Assembly (NCBI RefSeq): GCF_034190915.1
Contig: NW_026947492.1
Span: 18,381,501-18,445,500 of the forward strand
From: Cavia porcellus
Lineage: Eukaryota; Chordata; Mammalia; Rodentia; Caviidae
Direction: 5' to 3'
Length of the DNA stretch: 64,000 nt
Below are positions 38,376 to 51,499 of the stretch, piece after piece. Made by a program: the position numbers and the translations under genes. Within the stretch, counting starts at the first letter, position 1. Every line of letters starts with the position of its first letter. Under the pieces are notes generated by a model. The model was not told the DNA's origin. It saw only the letters and a list, made by a program, of their open reading frames with translations, and made no database searches.

Positions 38376-40172
38376 CTTCCAAATAGTTGTCCATATCTTC
38401 ACACACAATGAATTCATACACAAGTAAATAGTTTTAAACTGATTAGAGCAGAATGATGAAGATATTAGAGGCCTTCAAAACCAGACAATACGGTAAGGAA
38501 CAATGGCTGCCATAATGTCTCTGGTTCTCTTCAAAATAGCTTCCATACCTTCATGTATATTAAAATTAAACAATACAAAGCAGACAAAAATCGCTCTGAA
38601 CAAAGAATAATAGTATTGCTGGATTTCACAGCATGATGTTATGGAATTAGAACTGGGTACCTTTTCGTCTCTTTTTCTTCAAAGTAGCTGATCATTTCAT
38701 CATGAATTATATAATTGATTCTCATAAACTGTTTATGAGAAGTTCTATGCATATATGAGTCTCTACATGTATACTGTTCTTTTCTGTATTAGGGGGAAAA
38801 ACAAAACAAATTCCTAGAAAAATATAAAACAAAAAAACCAAATAAATAATAATAGTAAAGAGCACAAAAACTGACAATACAGGCCTTCATAACAAGGTAG
38901 TAGGGACGTGACTAGGGTTGTTATTTGACATAACTATCTTCAACAGTTTCTCAGATAACCATACAATAATATGCACAATAGTTACAATCCTGTGAATCTT
39001 AACTTTTGTTTCAAAAACTTATACCATTTGTAGCACAATCATCTTAGCTATCTTAAGTGTGTTTATATATAATTTTAGATGCTTTTTCTCTAAACTTCCT
39101 TTTTCTTTTTCATTTTACTTGAGATATTATTTTCCCCTTTAAGCAGATTCTTATCCTCTCACTTTATTTATAGAGTATTTTGTATCTTACGTGCTCTTAC
39201 CACGTCTTACACTAGGGAGACAATAGAGTATTTACACATATGAGTTTGATTTATTTCACTTACACGTATGGTCTCGAGTTGCATCCATTTATTTATAAAT
39301 ATCTCAATATGATCATTCCTTATAGCTAAGTAGTACTCCATTGTATAGAAATTACACATCTTTTTTATCCATTCCATAGTTGATGGTCATTTAGGTTGTT
39401 TCCATATCTGGCTATTACAAATTGTGCTGCTATAAACATAGGTGAACATATATCACTGTGGAATGATGTTCTCAGTTCTTCTGGGAATATGCGTAGAAGT
39501 AGAATATCTGGATCTAACGGGACTTCCAATCTCAGCTTTTTGAGGAACCTCCAGACTGACCTCCACAGTGGTTGCACCAGTCTACACTGCCATCAACAGT
39601 GCAGGAGAGTTCCTTTTTCCCCCACAGCCTCTCCAGCATTTGTTGTTAGTAGTTTTCTTGATCCTGCCCATTCTTTCTGGAGTGAGATTGAATCTCAGTG
39701 TTGTTTTAATTTGTGTTTCTCTTTGACCAATGATGCTGAACGTTTTTTCATGTATTTATTTGCCATTTGTATTTCTTCATCTGAGAACTGTGTATTCACC
39801 TCAGATGCCTATTTTTGGATTGGGTCTTTGAATTTCAGAGATATAATTTTTTTAAAAATTCTTTATATGTTCTAGACAGAAGTCCTCTGAGGGACAGTTG
39901 ACTAAGATTTTTTCCTAATTTGTGGGTTTTCTTTTGACTATGCTGGAAATTTCTTTCAACATGCAGAGACTCTTTAATAGGACATGATCCCAGTTATTGA
40001 TTCTGGGAAGTATTTCCCATGTGGTTTGATTCTTGTTCATGAATTCTCTACCTACCCCTATGTCTTCAAGATTTCTACCAATTTTGTCTTCCCACAGATT
40101 TAGTGTTTCTGTTTTAATATTCAGATCTTTGATCCTTTTAGACTTTAGTTTAGTACATAGTGATAGGCATGT
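38360..40172 (-). mobile_element. Antisense L1 (ORF2 C-terminal part and 3' UTR) inserted in an OR
   Basis: 39240-40172 is the reverse of ORF2 as found at 47930-48800, with every landmark in order: 'agtactccattgtata', 'ttgatggtcatttaggttg', 'cattgtgctgctataaaca'-like, 'ccaatgatgctgaa', 'cagatgcctatttttgg', 'agaagtcctctgagg' and 'gtacatagtgataggcatg'. 38360-38760 holds reversed copies of a roughly 150-bp unit that also builds the 3' UTR of the L1 at 46867-50341. The 5' truncation point is 40172; OR flank follows at once. No poly-T is seen at its left edge. Confidence 0.78.
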
Positions 40173-41530
40173 GACAACTTAGCAGCCAGACTCTCCTCTG
40201 GTTTTGTTTCCTGCTTTTAGGATCAAATCCTCTAGCTTATCTTTGCTTTCTTGTTGAGCTGCAGGTCTCTGACTGTGCCTTTGCCCTGAGGCTCCTATCC
40301 AGTTTCTGAGGAAGTGATAGAATCCTTTCCTAGCACCACGGATAACTAGAAACTGAAGAGTTCTATTCTGAAACAGGATCTCGGTGAGCTAGTTAGAGGC
40401 TCCCACAGAATGGTATCTGGAGCTGGCTCCCCCAAAGAAGAAGAAATGTTCATTTGCATCCTTTCTAATGACATTTTTGGCTTTTAATAATTGTTCTTTC
40501 CTTTAGATTGCATTTTTTTTTGTTTAATCAAGAACAAAACGCTGGATAGGTGATGGACGAGTCTTGCTGCCTTGTATTGAGCATTTACTGTGTACCAATG
40601 ACCGAATGCTCTTATTGGGAGAGCAAGGATGCAAAGGCAATGAACAAGTAACTTTGTCCCATTTGTTACTCCCGTAAATTTATCCATTAGATCTTTTAGT
40701 CTCCACTTAAAAAGTGATGAGCATGCATCAAACAAGATTCCAGAATTTTGGCCAACTTTGAACTTTCCACTCAAAATCTTGCTGAGCCTCTTAAACTCAA
40801 GGTACTTAATGTGTGGTACAAACATATCCGATTTTTTCTCCCAAAAGCAATATCCAGGTTCTCTAAGTGGGATGCATTTAGGGAGATTTCATTAATATAG
40901 GGACTAATAAAATGCGGTATGACACCAGTGTTCTACATCCCTCACCAAAAGATTTCATATATTTAAGGATAACTGATTTCATAGATGTGAAATACAAGTC
41001 TGGGAAAATTTGAGCTTAAGTATACCAGTGGGTTAGGAATACTTTTGGTCATAGTTTAATGGCAGGAATTTTTGGACAAGTTTATAAAATCTTACCACAA
41101 AATCAGACGTCCATTTTCTTCCTGGCAAGTCCAGCTCACTGCTGCACTTAGGCCTGTGTATGCTTTTGAATACATGCCCATATATATTCCTCCCAAGCAT
41201 GGTCTTAGCAACAATGATGCCTCATCAGCAGTTTACAGCTAGAACTGTCCACATCCCAGGATCACTATACTAAATCTTGGTCCCTGTTCATAATCACACA
41301 GCACAAAAAAGGAAAGAAAAGTAGTTCATTACTGCAAAATTTAAATAAAGCCCATAAGGCAGAATCTATTGGAGATAAAGTGCAAAGAAGACGTTGGAGT
41401 TTCTCTGGAAGCTTTAAGAGGATTTTGTCTGTTACTACAGAGATAGTTACCATGACAACTTGATTTCCAAATGCATCTGAGGTAGGGCTTCTTTAAAGTC
41501 GTGTTCCTTAATCACTTGCTCCAGTATAAT
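40173..41530. repeat. Segmental duplication block B, copy 2
   Basis: Counterpart of 15231-17250. Homology to copy 1 begins at tgacaacttag, exactly where the adjoining antisense L1 stops. It occupies the position expected for the upstream flank of the third OR, whose C-terminal end survives at 38285-38375. Copies look roughly 70-75 percent alike by eye in the best stretches. No coding potential is visible. Confidence 0.7.
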
Positions 41531-42985
41531 CAGTAAGCAAAAACCAACTACTCTTTTCCATTTTATTCAATATTTTTCCAATTCCAAAATATGAGGCTAT
41601 GAAAAATAACTTACTCTTTCCATTTATTTCTAATTTAAACTATATATGATACATCATACAATGGAACACATGATTAGTTACATACAATAAAATATTTTTG
41701 CCTATATATTTCATGCATTTGTGTTGCTTTTCAGGCTTCAATCATTGAGTTGCAAAGTACAGTCAACCCAAGGAATGCTTAAACAATGCATCTTCTGACA
41801 CAAAAAGGACACTAAATGTTTAATATTACTCTATAAAAGACAGTTTTATATTGCTACATAAATCACAGTTACATTTTAAGTATGTTACTTAAAAATTTAT
41901 TTATTACTTACAAGTACATTAATGATAACTACATCCTTCAATGAAAATTTGAGAATAGTATGGAACAAGGTGAAATGGGAAGCACTCAAAATTTTTACAT
42001 AAGCAGTAGAAACAAAAGGAGACCAACCATGTGTCACATGTAATGAAATGATGACATGCAAAGCACCTCTGTGCATTGAGAGAGAACAACAGAAGAGTCC
42101 CAAATCAAATTTGATTCCATTTTCAAGTCCAAGGAAACCAAAATAAGATTAAATAGGAAAGAAAAGGTCAGAGTTAGAATGTTTTTTAAAATCTTGAAAT
42201 GTTAGGAAGACCTCCACATTATGGAGGTCAGACATTTGAATATTGAAGATTAGAGTGTGGCTGAAAGGTACAAGATAATAATTGAAGAATCATGTGAACA
42301 GCAATGATTCCATAAAAATGGGGAAATCACTCCAAGGTGGAGTGTATAAGGCAGGATAATCACCAGTACAGTCAATGGCAAGGACAGATTAAAAAATGTC
42401 AAGCAATAGGTAATAAGGTAAGAAAACTGACAAAGGAACTGTTCTCCTAACAGAAGTAAATTTATCAACTGAGGGAATGAACTTTAGAATAACAAATCTA
42501 AAACTAAACCCTAACTATATATCTCATTTCATGGTAAACATGTCTATTAAATTAATGAAGTCATTGCTCTTGTTGGAAATGACAGACATTGGAATAGATA
42601 AATTATGCGTCCATCAGTATTCATTTTGCAAATGTTACCTGAATTTGTAAAACATCACAGAGGCAAAACTGGAGAGAGTTTAGAGAACAAAGTATAAACC
42701 TAACCCAAACTCTAAGCCTACCTCTAACCAAGGAATCCAGGGTAACTAAGTATGACAATGAACTATGGCATTGTCCTATCCTCCTTTTTTACTTATTTTT
42801 CTACATAACTCATTTTGCTAAGTCTAATATAGGCTTATAACATAAATTGACTGTTTCTAGATTATAGTCCCCAAATCTCAACTCAATTAAAATCTTCTTC
42901 AAGGACAGCTATAAGTTCTATAGCATTGTTGTACACTATATATTCATTACCCATCAGATGATGGATAAATTTTAAGTGCTCTTTA
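41531..42985. other. No feature recognised
   Basis: AT-rich DNA with no supported gene or repeat. Confidence 0.4.
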
Positions 42986-42989
42986 AAAA

Positions 42990-43075
42990 CTAGCTGAGCT
43001 GGGGGTCCGGGGGCGAGTGTTTTCCCAGTATGTGAGATGTATGAGATTCTATCCTCAGAACTGGAGGAAAAACCT
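42990..43075 (+). mobile_element. ID-like SINE, degenerate
   Basis: Begins gctgagctgggggtccgggg and has the ID-like middle 'cagtatgtgagatgtatga' and a tail 'cctcagaactggaggaaaaa'. The boxes are poorly kept. Confidence 0.4.
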
Positions 43076-43079
43076 TACT

Positions 43080-43860
43080 GAATGTAAAGGTCTCTTGCAT
43101 AAATATAAATCAATAAAAATCTATATTGCCAACCTGTAATTCCAAATATTTCTAACTAGATACAATTCATCAGAGGTTTTTATTAAGCACACATTTTATC
43201 ATCAACAAAAATACAAAGTATTCGTAATTAAATTTACTGAAACTAATTTAGAAGCCTTTAGTATGTTGACACTGACACTGAAGATATTGATACCAGAAGA
43301 TTTTGCCTTAAAGGCAAAATGATTGTAGAAAAAAGCTCCACCATTCTTATTAAGTGGAGGGATGGGAAAGTAAGTGACGATTGCTATAAACACTTTAGAG
43401 TTACCCAGCACTCAAATCTCTTCTAAATTGAAGAACTTGTTCTTAAGAGACTGAAATTCAAGAAAGGTGTTAATTAGTAAAATGGAGTGCAGTAATTAGG
43501 ACTGCTGAGCCCTTGAGAAACTAAAATACTTGTAAAAAAATCTGTCATTCCCAAAAAGTGTAAAGGGCATAAAAGATATCAAGACTGCTCTAAGAAGTAC
43601 AATATGGGTAGTGTTAATTAAAAACTTTCAAGTATTATTTATTAGGAAGGTGTCCAATTTAATGAGTACAATTTCTAAATGGGCAATTATTCTAAATGTA
43701 TTGAAGATATTTAATAAACAATAAAATCAAACTAACATTTTATATGTATGTGAAGAAACTAAGCAATAAACAAAAAAAAGCGCAATGTAGTAAAGTTAGT
43801 ATGTTGAATAGGAATTCTCTATAGTCCCTAACTGCAAAATAGATATACTACATTTCTAAG
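43080..43860. other. No feature recognised
   Basis: AT-rich; no supported gene or repeat. Confidence 0.35.
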
Positions 43861-43864
43861 GAGA

Positions 43865-44055
43865 GTATGGAGAAGGGATATTGGACAGAGATTGGTCAGT
43901 GGATACAAAGTTACAGGAAAATGGAGGGGAGGGGGATATTGACATTCTATTACATAGTATGACTATAGTTAATAACATTATTAATTCATTCACTAAAAAT
44001 TGGGAAGAAAAACTATATGCTTCTTTAGTGACATGTTCCAATATTTTTATATCTT
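43865..44055 (+). mobile_element. Old L1 3' UTR fragment
   Basis: Reads attggtcagtggatacaaag, then gtatgactatagttaataac, the hallmark of L1MA-type 3' UTRs. Confidence 0.55.
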
Positions 44056-44603
44056 TCAGGAACTTTAGTCACAATTTAACTTCAAGGCAATATGATACTC
44101 TAGATGGACCTTAGCTTTGGAAGTACAAAGATCTGACACTGGCGATACAGTCGGCGCACACCACTGAGTTGTCTCTACCTGGCAATTTCTCTTCCATAAG
44201 AGGAAAATTAAAACCTGCCTTCTACATAGGAAGCACAATATTCTTGAATAGATCAAATCAGGTACTGTTAAATTAACTGAATGTGTTTCTGACCTTTTAT
44301 ACTTGAAACAGGTGACAGATAACTCTATCTTGAAATACTCCATTTCCTTTCAAAGCATATCATTCATCTATTTTTCCTCCACCTTTTGGCTAGGTCTCTT
44401 AGAAAAATTGTATTTTGGCATTCAGCCTTCTCTTCAGAGTTTATTTTTGCCTATTCCCATGATGCAGAAGTAAAACACAACCCTAGACCTCTACTCCACA
44501 AAGGACAAATCCAGGGATAACAAGATAGGGGAAATCAGAAGTGCTCAGCAAATTTTCTAAAATGATAGATGAAGAATAAAAAAAACAGATATCTGAGTCA
44601 AGA

Positions 44604-44605
44604 GG

Positions 44606-44657
<52 letters not shown>
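44604..44657. repeat. (GA)n microsatellite
   Basis: About 54 bases of GA units with one aa interruption. Confidence 0.93.
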
Positions 44658-44659
<2 letters not shown>

Positions 44660-44902
44660 TGACCACCATAGTCAAGGACTTGCTCAGCAAATCTAGAGGA
44701 CATATTATGTTAAAACAAAATAACGGAGTGTAGGAAAGTGATGGAAACCATGAGTGCCCAACATAGCAAAGAAATACAACCCATGCAACATATTCAAATA
44801 GATATCTAGGAAGTTAAAAATTCCATTCAAAGTTTGCAAAACCAAATAAAAGTGAAGGCAGAATTTTAGAACTTGAAGATGGCTTGTATTTAGTGATCAT
44901 CA

Positions 44903-44928
44903 ATATATATATATATATATATATATAT
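44903..44928. repeat. (AT)n microsatellite
   Basis: Thirteen AT units inside an L1 ORF1 remnant. Confidence 0.9.
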
Positions 44929-45895
44929 CTTAAATATAACAAGATACCATGAAAATAACAATCTGACTACTTCAAGATGATGCAAAGAAGAGCAACATAA
45001 AATCGATTGAAGTCAATGAAAAAACAGAAATAAGCCCAAATGACATAAAACGTCTGGTAGCAGAAGTAATGGAAGTAACCTTTCCAAACAGAAAACAAGT
45101 TTGAAACACAGATAATATAGAACTTCCATTTGCCATGATCAAAATAAATCTATACCGAGGCACAGAATAATCAAGATTCCAAAAATACAGCACAAGAACA
45201 AAATAATAAAAGATGTTAGAAAAAATGACGTATAAAAGAAAATCCATCTGAACACAAACCACTGAATCAAGTAAAGGCTAGAGTGAAGTATTTCAAGACT
45301 TTCAAGAAAACAACTTTCAACCCAGATTAATATACTATGTAAATGTAAAACTATGTCTCAAAAATATAAAAATAAGATTCTTCCATAACAAAAAGCAAAT
45401 AAAGAAATTCTCAATCACCAAGCTTGCTCTACAAAGTGTTCTGAAAGATATTCCAAACAAAGATAATGAAGGTCAAAATTTTATAGCACCAATAGAAAGA
45501 AGCCACTAGCCAGGCAAGCAATTAAACAAAGCAAAAGCCAGAGAACTAACATGAAAATAGTGTGGAAAGTAACTATCAGTTATAAACATCAATGGAAATG
45601 GTTTCAATTCACCAGTCAAAATAAACAGCCTGGCCAAATATACCAAGACACAAGATCCAATAATATGCTGCATACAAGAAACATATTTAACTCCAGAAGA
45701 GACTTATAGGTGAAAGTCAAAGGATGGAAAACAATATTTCATGCAACAGGAATCCATAAAAAAAGTGGAAGTAGCTATTTAATTTGCAGACAAAGTGAAC
45801 ATAAAGTCAAAATTGATCAAAAGAGACAAAGAAAGTCACAGACCAAAAGACACAGAAGGTCACTACATGCTTGTTAAACAAACACTCCAAAACAA

Positions 45896-45897
<2 letters not shown>

Positions 45898-45926
<29 letters not shown>
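45898..45926. repeat. (TA)n microsatellite in L1
   Basis: About fourteen TA units at the place where the related L1 at 24560 has a short aaatatatatgcacc, so it probably grew from that seed. Confidence 0.85.
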
Positions 45927-46866
45927 ACATATATTTCATATATATATACAGAGAGATACATACACATATACTTAGTCACATAAAACAAATATTGACAGAC
46001 ATGAAAAATTGAATAATCATTGACAAAACATCACATTGACAGTTGTGATGGGAGACCACAATACCCCACTGTCACAGTGTCACAAATAGATCAACTAGAC
46101 AAAAATTCAACAAAGAAATATCAAAACTGAACCAAACTGTGAACAGATTGACCTAGTAGATGTCTACCACGTACTATACCCCTCAACATCAGAATACACA
46201 TTGTTCTCAATTGCACATGGGAAGTTCTCAAAAATGTACAACACATCAGTGTATCAAACATGCATAAGTAAATACAAAGGAACTGAGGAATGATAATGCT
46301 GATTCAACATACCAAAACATATGGGAAGCAATTAAAGCCATCATAGGACTAAAACTTATAGCAGTGAACTCTGAATTCAGAAGTGAAATCCTCCAAAAAC
46401 AGACTGAGCTCAAATAAACAACATCATGATAAACCTCAAACTTCAAGAAAAATAAGCCCAATGCACATATGAGAGAGAAAATTACAACAATTAGAACAGA
46501 AACAAATGTAATGGAGACTAAGAAATACAAAGAACCAATAAACCAGATGGTTGGCACTTTGAAAGATTAACATAAATTAATAATAAACCTTTGGCCAACC
46601 TTATCAAAAAAGGAAAAAGAAAGACTCAAATCCAATTAATTATAAATGAAAAGGGAGAAATTTCAACAAATTCTTCAAAACTTAAGATCATCAAAACCTA
46701 TCTTGAGACCCTGTATTCTAACAAGTTGGAATACATAGGAAAAAATGGACAGATTCCTAGACACATGTGAATTTCCAAAGCTGAATCAAAAAGAGACATA
46801 AATTATAAAAACCAAAACATCAGTCAATGAAATTGAAGTAATTAAAAACATACAAGCAAAAAAATA

Positions 46867-49800
46867 AATGCAGAAAAAGCTTTTGATAAGATCCAACATT
46901 CATTCATGATAAGAACCCTGCAGAAAACTGGAATAGATGGTCTTTACCTCAATATAAGAAAGGCTATCTATGACAAACCAACAGCCAGTATCATACTAAA
47001 TGGCCAAAAATTGAAGGCCTTTATTTTAAAATCAGGCACAAGACAAGGATGTCCCTTATCACCGCTCCTATTTAATATAGTACTAGAAATACTAGCCAGA
47101 GCAATTAGACAAGAGTGAGAAATAAAAGGTGTAAAGATAGGAAAAGAAGTTAAACTATCATTATTTGCAGATGACATAATACTCTATATAGAAGATCCCC
47201 AAAACTCCATTGAAAGACTGCTAGATATAATAAATAAATTTAGTAATGTAGCTGGCTATAAAATCAATACTCAAAAATCAATAACATTCCTATACACTAA
47301 CAACAAAGTCACAGAAAGAGAAATAAGAGAAGCCACACCCTTCACACTAGCAACCAAAAAATGAAATATCTAGGAATTACTCTCACGAAAGAAGTGAAAC
47401 ACCTGTACAGGGAAAATTATATTACACTGAAAAATGAAATTGAAGATGATCTCAGAAAATGGTAAAACATCCCTTGCTCATGGATAGGAAGAATAAATAT
47501 TGTGAAAGTGGCCATTCTCCCAAAACTTTTATACAGATTCAATGCAATCCCGATAAAAATACCATCAACATACCTCATAGAACTCGAGAAATCACTCCTA
47601 AAATTCATCTGGAGTGAGAAGAGACCTAGAATAGCAAGGACAGGTCTAAGCAGCAAAGGCAAGGCAGGAGGTATCACAATCCCTGACTTGAAATTATACT
47701 ACAAAGCAACCATAGTAAAATCAACATGGTACTGGAACCAAAACAGAGCTGAAAATCAGTGGAAGAGATTAGAAGATACAACCCTCACTACAAACACATT
47801 CAACCACCTTATCTTTGATAAAGGGGCCAAACAGGTTCACTGGGAGTATGACAGTCTCTTTAATAAATGGTGCTGGAAAAACTGGCTCTCCATATGTCGA
47901 AAACTAAAACTAGACCCATGCCTATCACTATGTACTAAAATAAAATCTAAATGGATCAAAGATCTAAATATTAAAACAGAAACACTAAATCTATTGGAAG
48001 GCAAATTGGGTAAAAACCTTGAAGATATAGGAATAGATAGAGAATTCATGAACAGGACTCAAACCACATGGGAAATACTTCCCAGAATCAATAACTGGGA
48101 TCACGTCTTATTAAAAAGTTTCTGCACGTCAAAAGAGGTCTCCAGTGTGGTGAGAAGAAAACCCACAAACTGGGAAAAATCTTAGTGAACTGCCCCTCAG
48201 ACAAAGGACTTCTGTTTAAAACATATAAAGAATTAAAAAATCAGACCCCCAAAATTCAACGACCCAATCCAAAAATGGGCATCTGAGATGAATAAACAAT
48301 TCTCAGATGAAGAAATACAAATGGCAAATAGATATACGAAAAAATGTTCACCATCACTGGTCATTAGAGAAATACAAATCAAAACCATACTGAGATTTCA
48401 TCTCACTCCTGAAAGAATGGCCAAAATCAAGAAAACCAACAACAACAATGCTGGAGAGGCTGTGGAGAAAAAGGAACTCTCCTGCACTGCTAGTGGGAGT
48501 GTAGACTAGTGCAACCATTGTGGAGGTCAGTCTGGAGCTTTCTCAGAAAACTAGGACTAGAAGCCCCATATGACCCAGCTATACCACTTCTAGGCATATC
48601 CTCAAAACAACTGGAAGCATCATACCACAGTGTTATATGTGCACCCATGTTTATAGCAGCACAATTTGTAATAGCCAGATCTTGGAAACAACCTAAGTGT
48701 CCATCGACTGAAGAATGGATAAAAAAGTTGTGGTATTTTTATACAATGGAGTACTACTCAGCTATAAAGAATGACCACATTGAGACATTTATAAATAAAT
48801 GGACATAGCTTGAGACCATACTCAGAAGTGAAATAAATCAAACTCATATGTATAAATACCAAATAGTTTCCCTAGTGTACAAAATGATAAGAATACATAG
48901 AAGTATGTGGTAATCATGATTCCCAATCATATTGTTTTGAAGCCATATGTTTTCATTCATTAACCACAATGATTTTAACCTGGGTTGTTCGATTTTAGTA
49001 TCTATGATAGCACAAATAGCTATTTTGAAGAAAGCAGCACAATGTAAAAGCTAGTGCTGATTTAATATCGTCTTGTTTTGAAGTCCCATCAAGCTGTAGT
49101 ACATCTGTTTCCACTGGTTTTAACATGTTGTATCTTACTATATTTCACTGTATGCTATAGTATAAACAAAACTCTTTATAGGCAACGAGATAATATAGAA
49201 ACCATTGTTTGTTTTCTGTTAGCAGGTTCTAAATACCCTGTAATTCTTGCATTCTCTTGAAAGGCTTCACACTATCTAGATACGCTTGATATTATAGCAC
49301 GCGAAGTTACAATCAAATAATGTAAGGAAAGAGGCACTATGGTGACTACTATTATGTTAGATTATCTGGTGGTGAAACACAATTATGCTTGAATTCCTCG
49401 GTTCTGCCCTGCATTGTTCTATTACAATGTCCTCTCTTATCTCCATCTTCCCCCTATTTTTAAATTAATCTATTTTCTCTCATTTTTTAATTAAGGGAAA
49501 ACTAAATTAAAGAATAACAGGACATACTATAGTAACTTTTTTGTTGTCCTATTAACCTGACTTGAACCCCAGTATTGCTCTCCCCATCTTGTTCTATCTG
49601 ATTAGTATATATTCTATTTTGTTTGATAGTATCAAGTTTGAGGGTATAGGCAATCACTTTGAAGGCAATAAGATTTACTATGATGCCCAATATGGATTGA
49701 CTATCATCCTTTTTTTTTTTTTTTTTAAGTCCTGTTAGGTCCTCAGTGTAGATTTTATTGGTTTTGTTCCATACTGTTTTGATCAATTCTATTATACCTG

Positions 49801-50341
49801 ATGATATAGACAACTCAATTTAAAAATAGCAAGAGGCACAATGGTGACCACTTTTGATCACCTGGTATTCTATTTTTGCATCACATGCTATGTCCACCCT
49901 TCTGTTCTAACTGACTCTGTTTTGCTTAGTCACATTTGTTTTTGTTGTCTTCCAAAAAAGTAATAAGAACCGTGAGAGTAATAAAACCCTAAAAGTCTAA
50001 TTGTTACTGTAAAAAAGAGAGGAAAATAAGGTGGACTAAGGGATACAACTGCCGGTATGTTCAAGAGTGTAGGATGGAAAACCATATAACTGAGCTTTCG
50101 TTGGATCATTGAACGGAACTGTCTCCAATTTCACTGTATGAATGTTCACATTATATGCTTTAATTTACTGATATGGACAACTGTTTCTGGGAAGATAATA
50201 TGTAACCTGTTAACTGGTGATTTCGTACTCTATATATTTTTTTTCTAGAAAAACTGTAGTATTTGTACCCTTTTACTGCATTGTCTTTTTATGTCCTTTC
50301 TTTTTTCTTCTTTTTCTTCTTCTCTCTTTAAATAAAAAAAA
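46867..50341 (+). mobile_element. Youngest-looking L1: RT, ORF2 C-terminus and long 3' UTR
   Basis: ORF2 runs from the RT palm to about 48913. Visible marks: [15 protein letters not shown] at about 47028-47072, the [10 protein letters not shown] polymerase motif near 47165, an uninterrupted 227-codon frame at 47502-48185, and a C-terminal 99-codon frame at 48509-48808 ([25 protein letters not shown]). A few stops and shifts separate these, so it is not active. The 3' UTR is about 1.4 kb, made largely of diverged units of about 150 bp, has a T-run at 49709-49728, and ends ctctttaaataaaaaaaa at 50341. The 5' half is missing. Confidence 0.88.
49388..49750 (+). repeat. L1 3' UTR segment shared with 63642-64000
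   Basis: About nine bases in ten match the segment at the right edge of the window, same strand: ctgcattgttct, acaatgtcctctcttatct, ttttctctcattttttaatt and ttgaaccccagtattgctct are common to both. Shows that two copies of one L1 family are present. Confidence 0.85.
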
Positions 50342-51480
50342 ATCTAAATATTAAAACAGAAACACTAAACTTGTTGAAAAAAACAATAGATCGAAATCTT
50401 GAAGACAGATGTAGCCAAAGACTATATAAACAAAATCCTGACTGCATGGGAAATACTACAAAGAACCAACAATTAGAATACATCTTATTAAAAAGCTTTT
50501 GCACCACAAAAGAAATCACCAACAGAGCAGGGAGACAACCAACAAAGTGGAAAAAAAATTTCCAGCTGTTCTTAAGACAAAAAACTGATAAAATATATAA
50601 AGGATTTTAAAAAATTAATCCCCTCAAATTTAAATACCCAGGGCTAAAATGAGCATCTCAGATAAACAGACATGTCTCAGATAAAGAATTAAAAATGGTA
50701 AATCATATTTTTAAAATATTCAACACCATTGGTCATTTAAGAGATCTAAGTTAAAACAACACTGGATTCCATATTACTCCAGAAAGAATAGCTATCATCA
50801 AAAAATTGACCCATAACAAATGCTGGAGGGGCTGGGGGAAAAGGAACCCTTCTCTACTACTTATGGGAGTATAGACTAAATTCATGAGGGAATTTCCTCA
50901 AAAAAACTAACACTAGTGGTTCCTTTTGACCCAACATTTTCCCTTCTTGCTATATTTTCAGAAGGATTAAAGCCCTTATATCAGAGTAATATGTGCACAC
51001 CCATGTTTATAGCAGCCCAATGTGTAATAGCCCAAACGCCCATAAACTAATAAATAGATAAAGAAGAAAGGAGTTTCTATAGAATAGAACACTACTCAAC
51101 CATAAATGATAAACTTGAGACACTTATAGGTAAATGGACTCACCTGGAGTTCACACAACAATTCATACTGTTGTGTGAAATCTACCAGACACACATGTGT
51201 AAATACTGCATTTCCTCCGGGGTGTGAAAGCTGAATGTGTGAAAAAGGACCAAAATGTAAAAGAGGTTTTGTGAAATAGGGAGAAAATCTTCTAATGGAA
51301 AAAAGTACAGGAGAGGAGAGAGCGGCAAAGGAGGGAAGAGAAAAGAGCAAAAAATGAGATGAAATGGAAACAAGACTTTTGTAATCAAGACAGAGAGGAG
51401 TGGAAGATCAAAGAGGGGGATAGGAGGGGAAAACTAAGACTCAAGGTATACCACATACAGATACAAATTCCATCAGACGA
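50342..51480 (+). mobile_element. L1 ORF2 C-terminal region and 3' UTR, directly after the poly(A) of the previous L1
   Basis: Restarts at the ORF2 site aaatctaaatattaaaacag (compare 47960-47980 in the preceding L1), passes 'ccaatgtgtaatagccca' near the end, and enters a 3' UTR with a purine-rich tract (51270-51420). More diverged than the upstream element. Confidence 0.75.
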
Positions 51481-51499
51481 CTGCTATCATTATGCATAT

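Larger units (their letters stand above)
44670..46866 (+). mobile_element. L1 ORF1 to ORF2 endonuclease/RT region, degraded
   Basis: ORF1-like and inter-ORF text to about 45550, then ORF2 from about 45580 (aaacatcaatggaaatggtt, 'ctgcatacaagaaacatat'). The section 46020-46200 matches the endonuclease part of the L1 at 22950-25040, and 46300-46860 runs into the RT. (TA)n runs at 44903-44928 and 45898-45926 interrupt it. Stops are dense, unlike the downstream element, so it may be an older copy that the younger one joined at the A-rich stretch near 46857-46866. Confidence 0.65.

Noticed and set aside
38360..38760. CRISPR-like or novel 150-bp tandem array
   Set aside because: The three units match, in reverse, the internal units of the L1 3' UTR at 48914-50341, so they are part of an antisense L1.
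42695..42735. Interstitial telomere-like repeat
   Set aside because: The ctaacc-type words are irregular and do not form tandem TTAGGG units.
47502..48185. 227-codon frame as a host gene
   Set aside because: It is L1 ORF2 sequence continuous with the FADD polymerase motif upstream and the ORF2 tail downstream.
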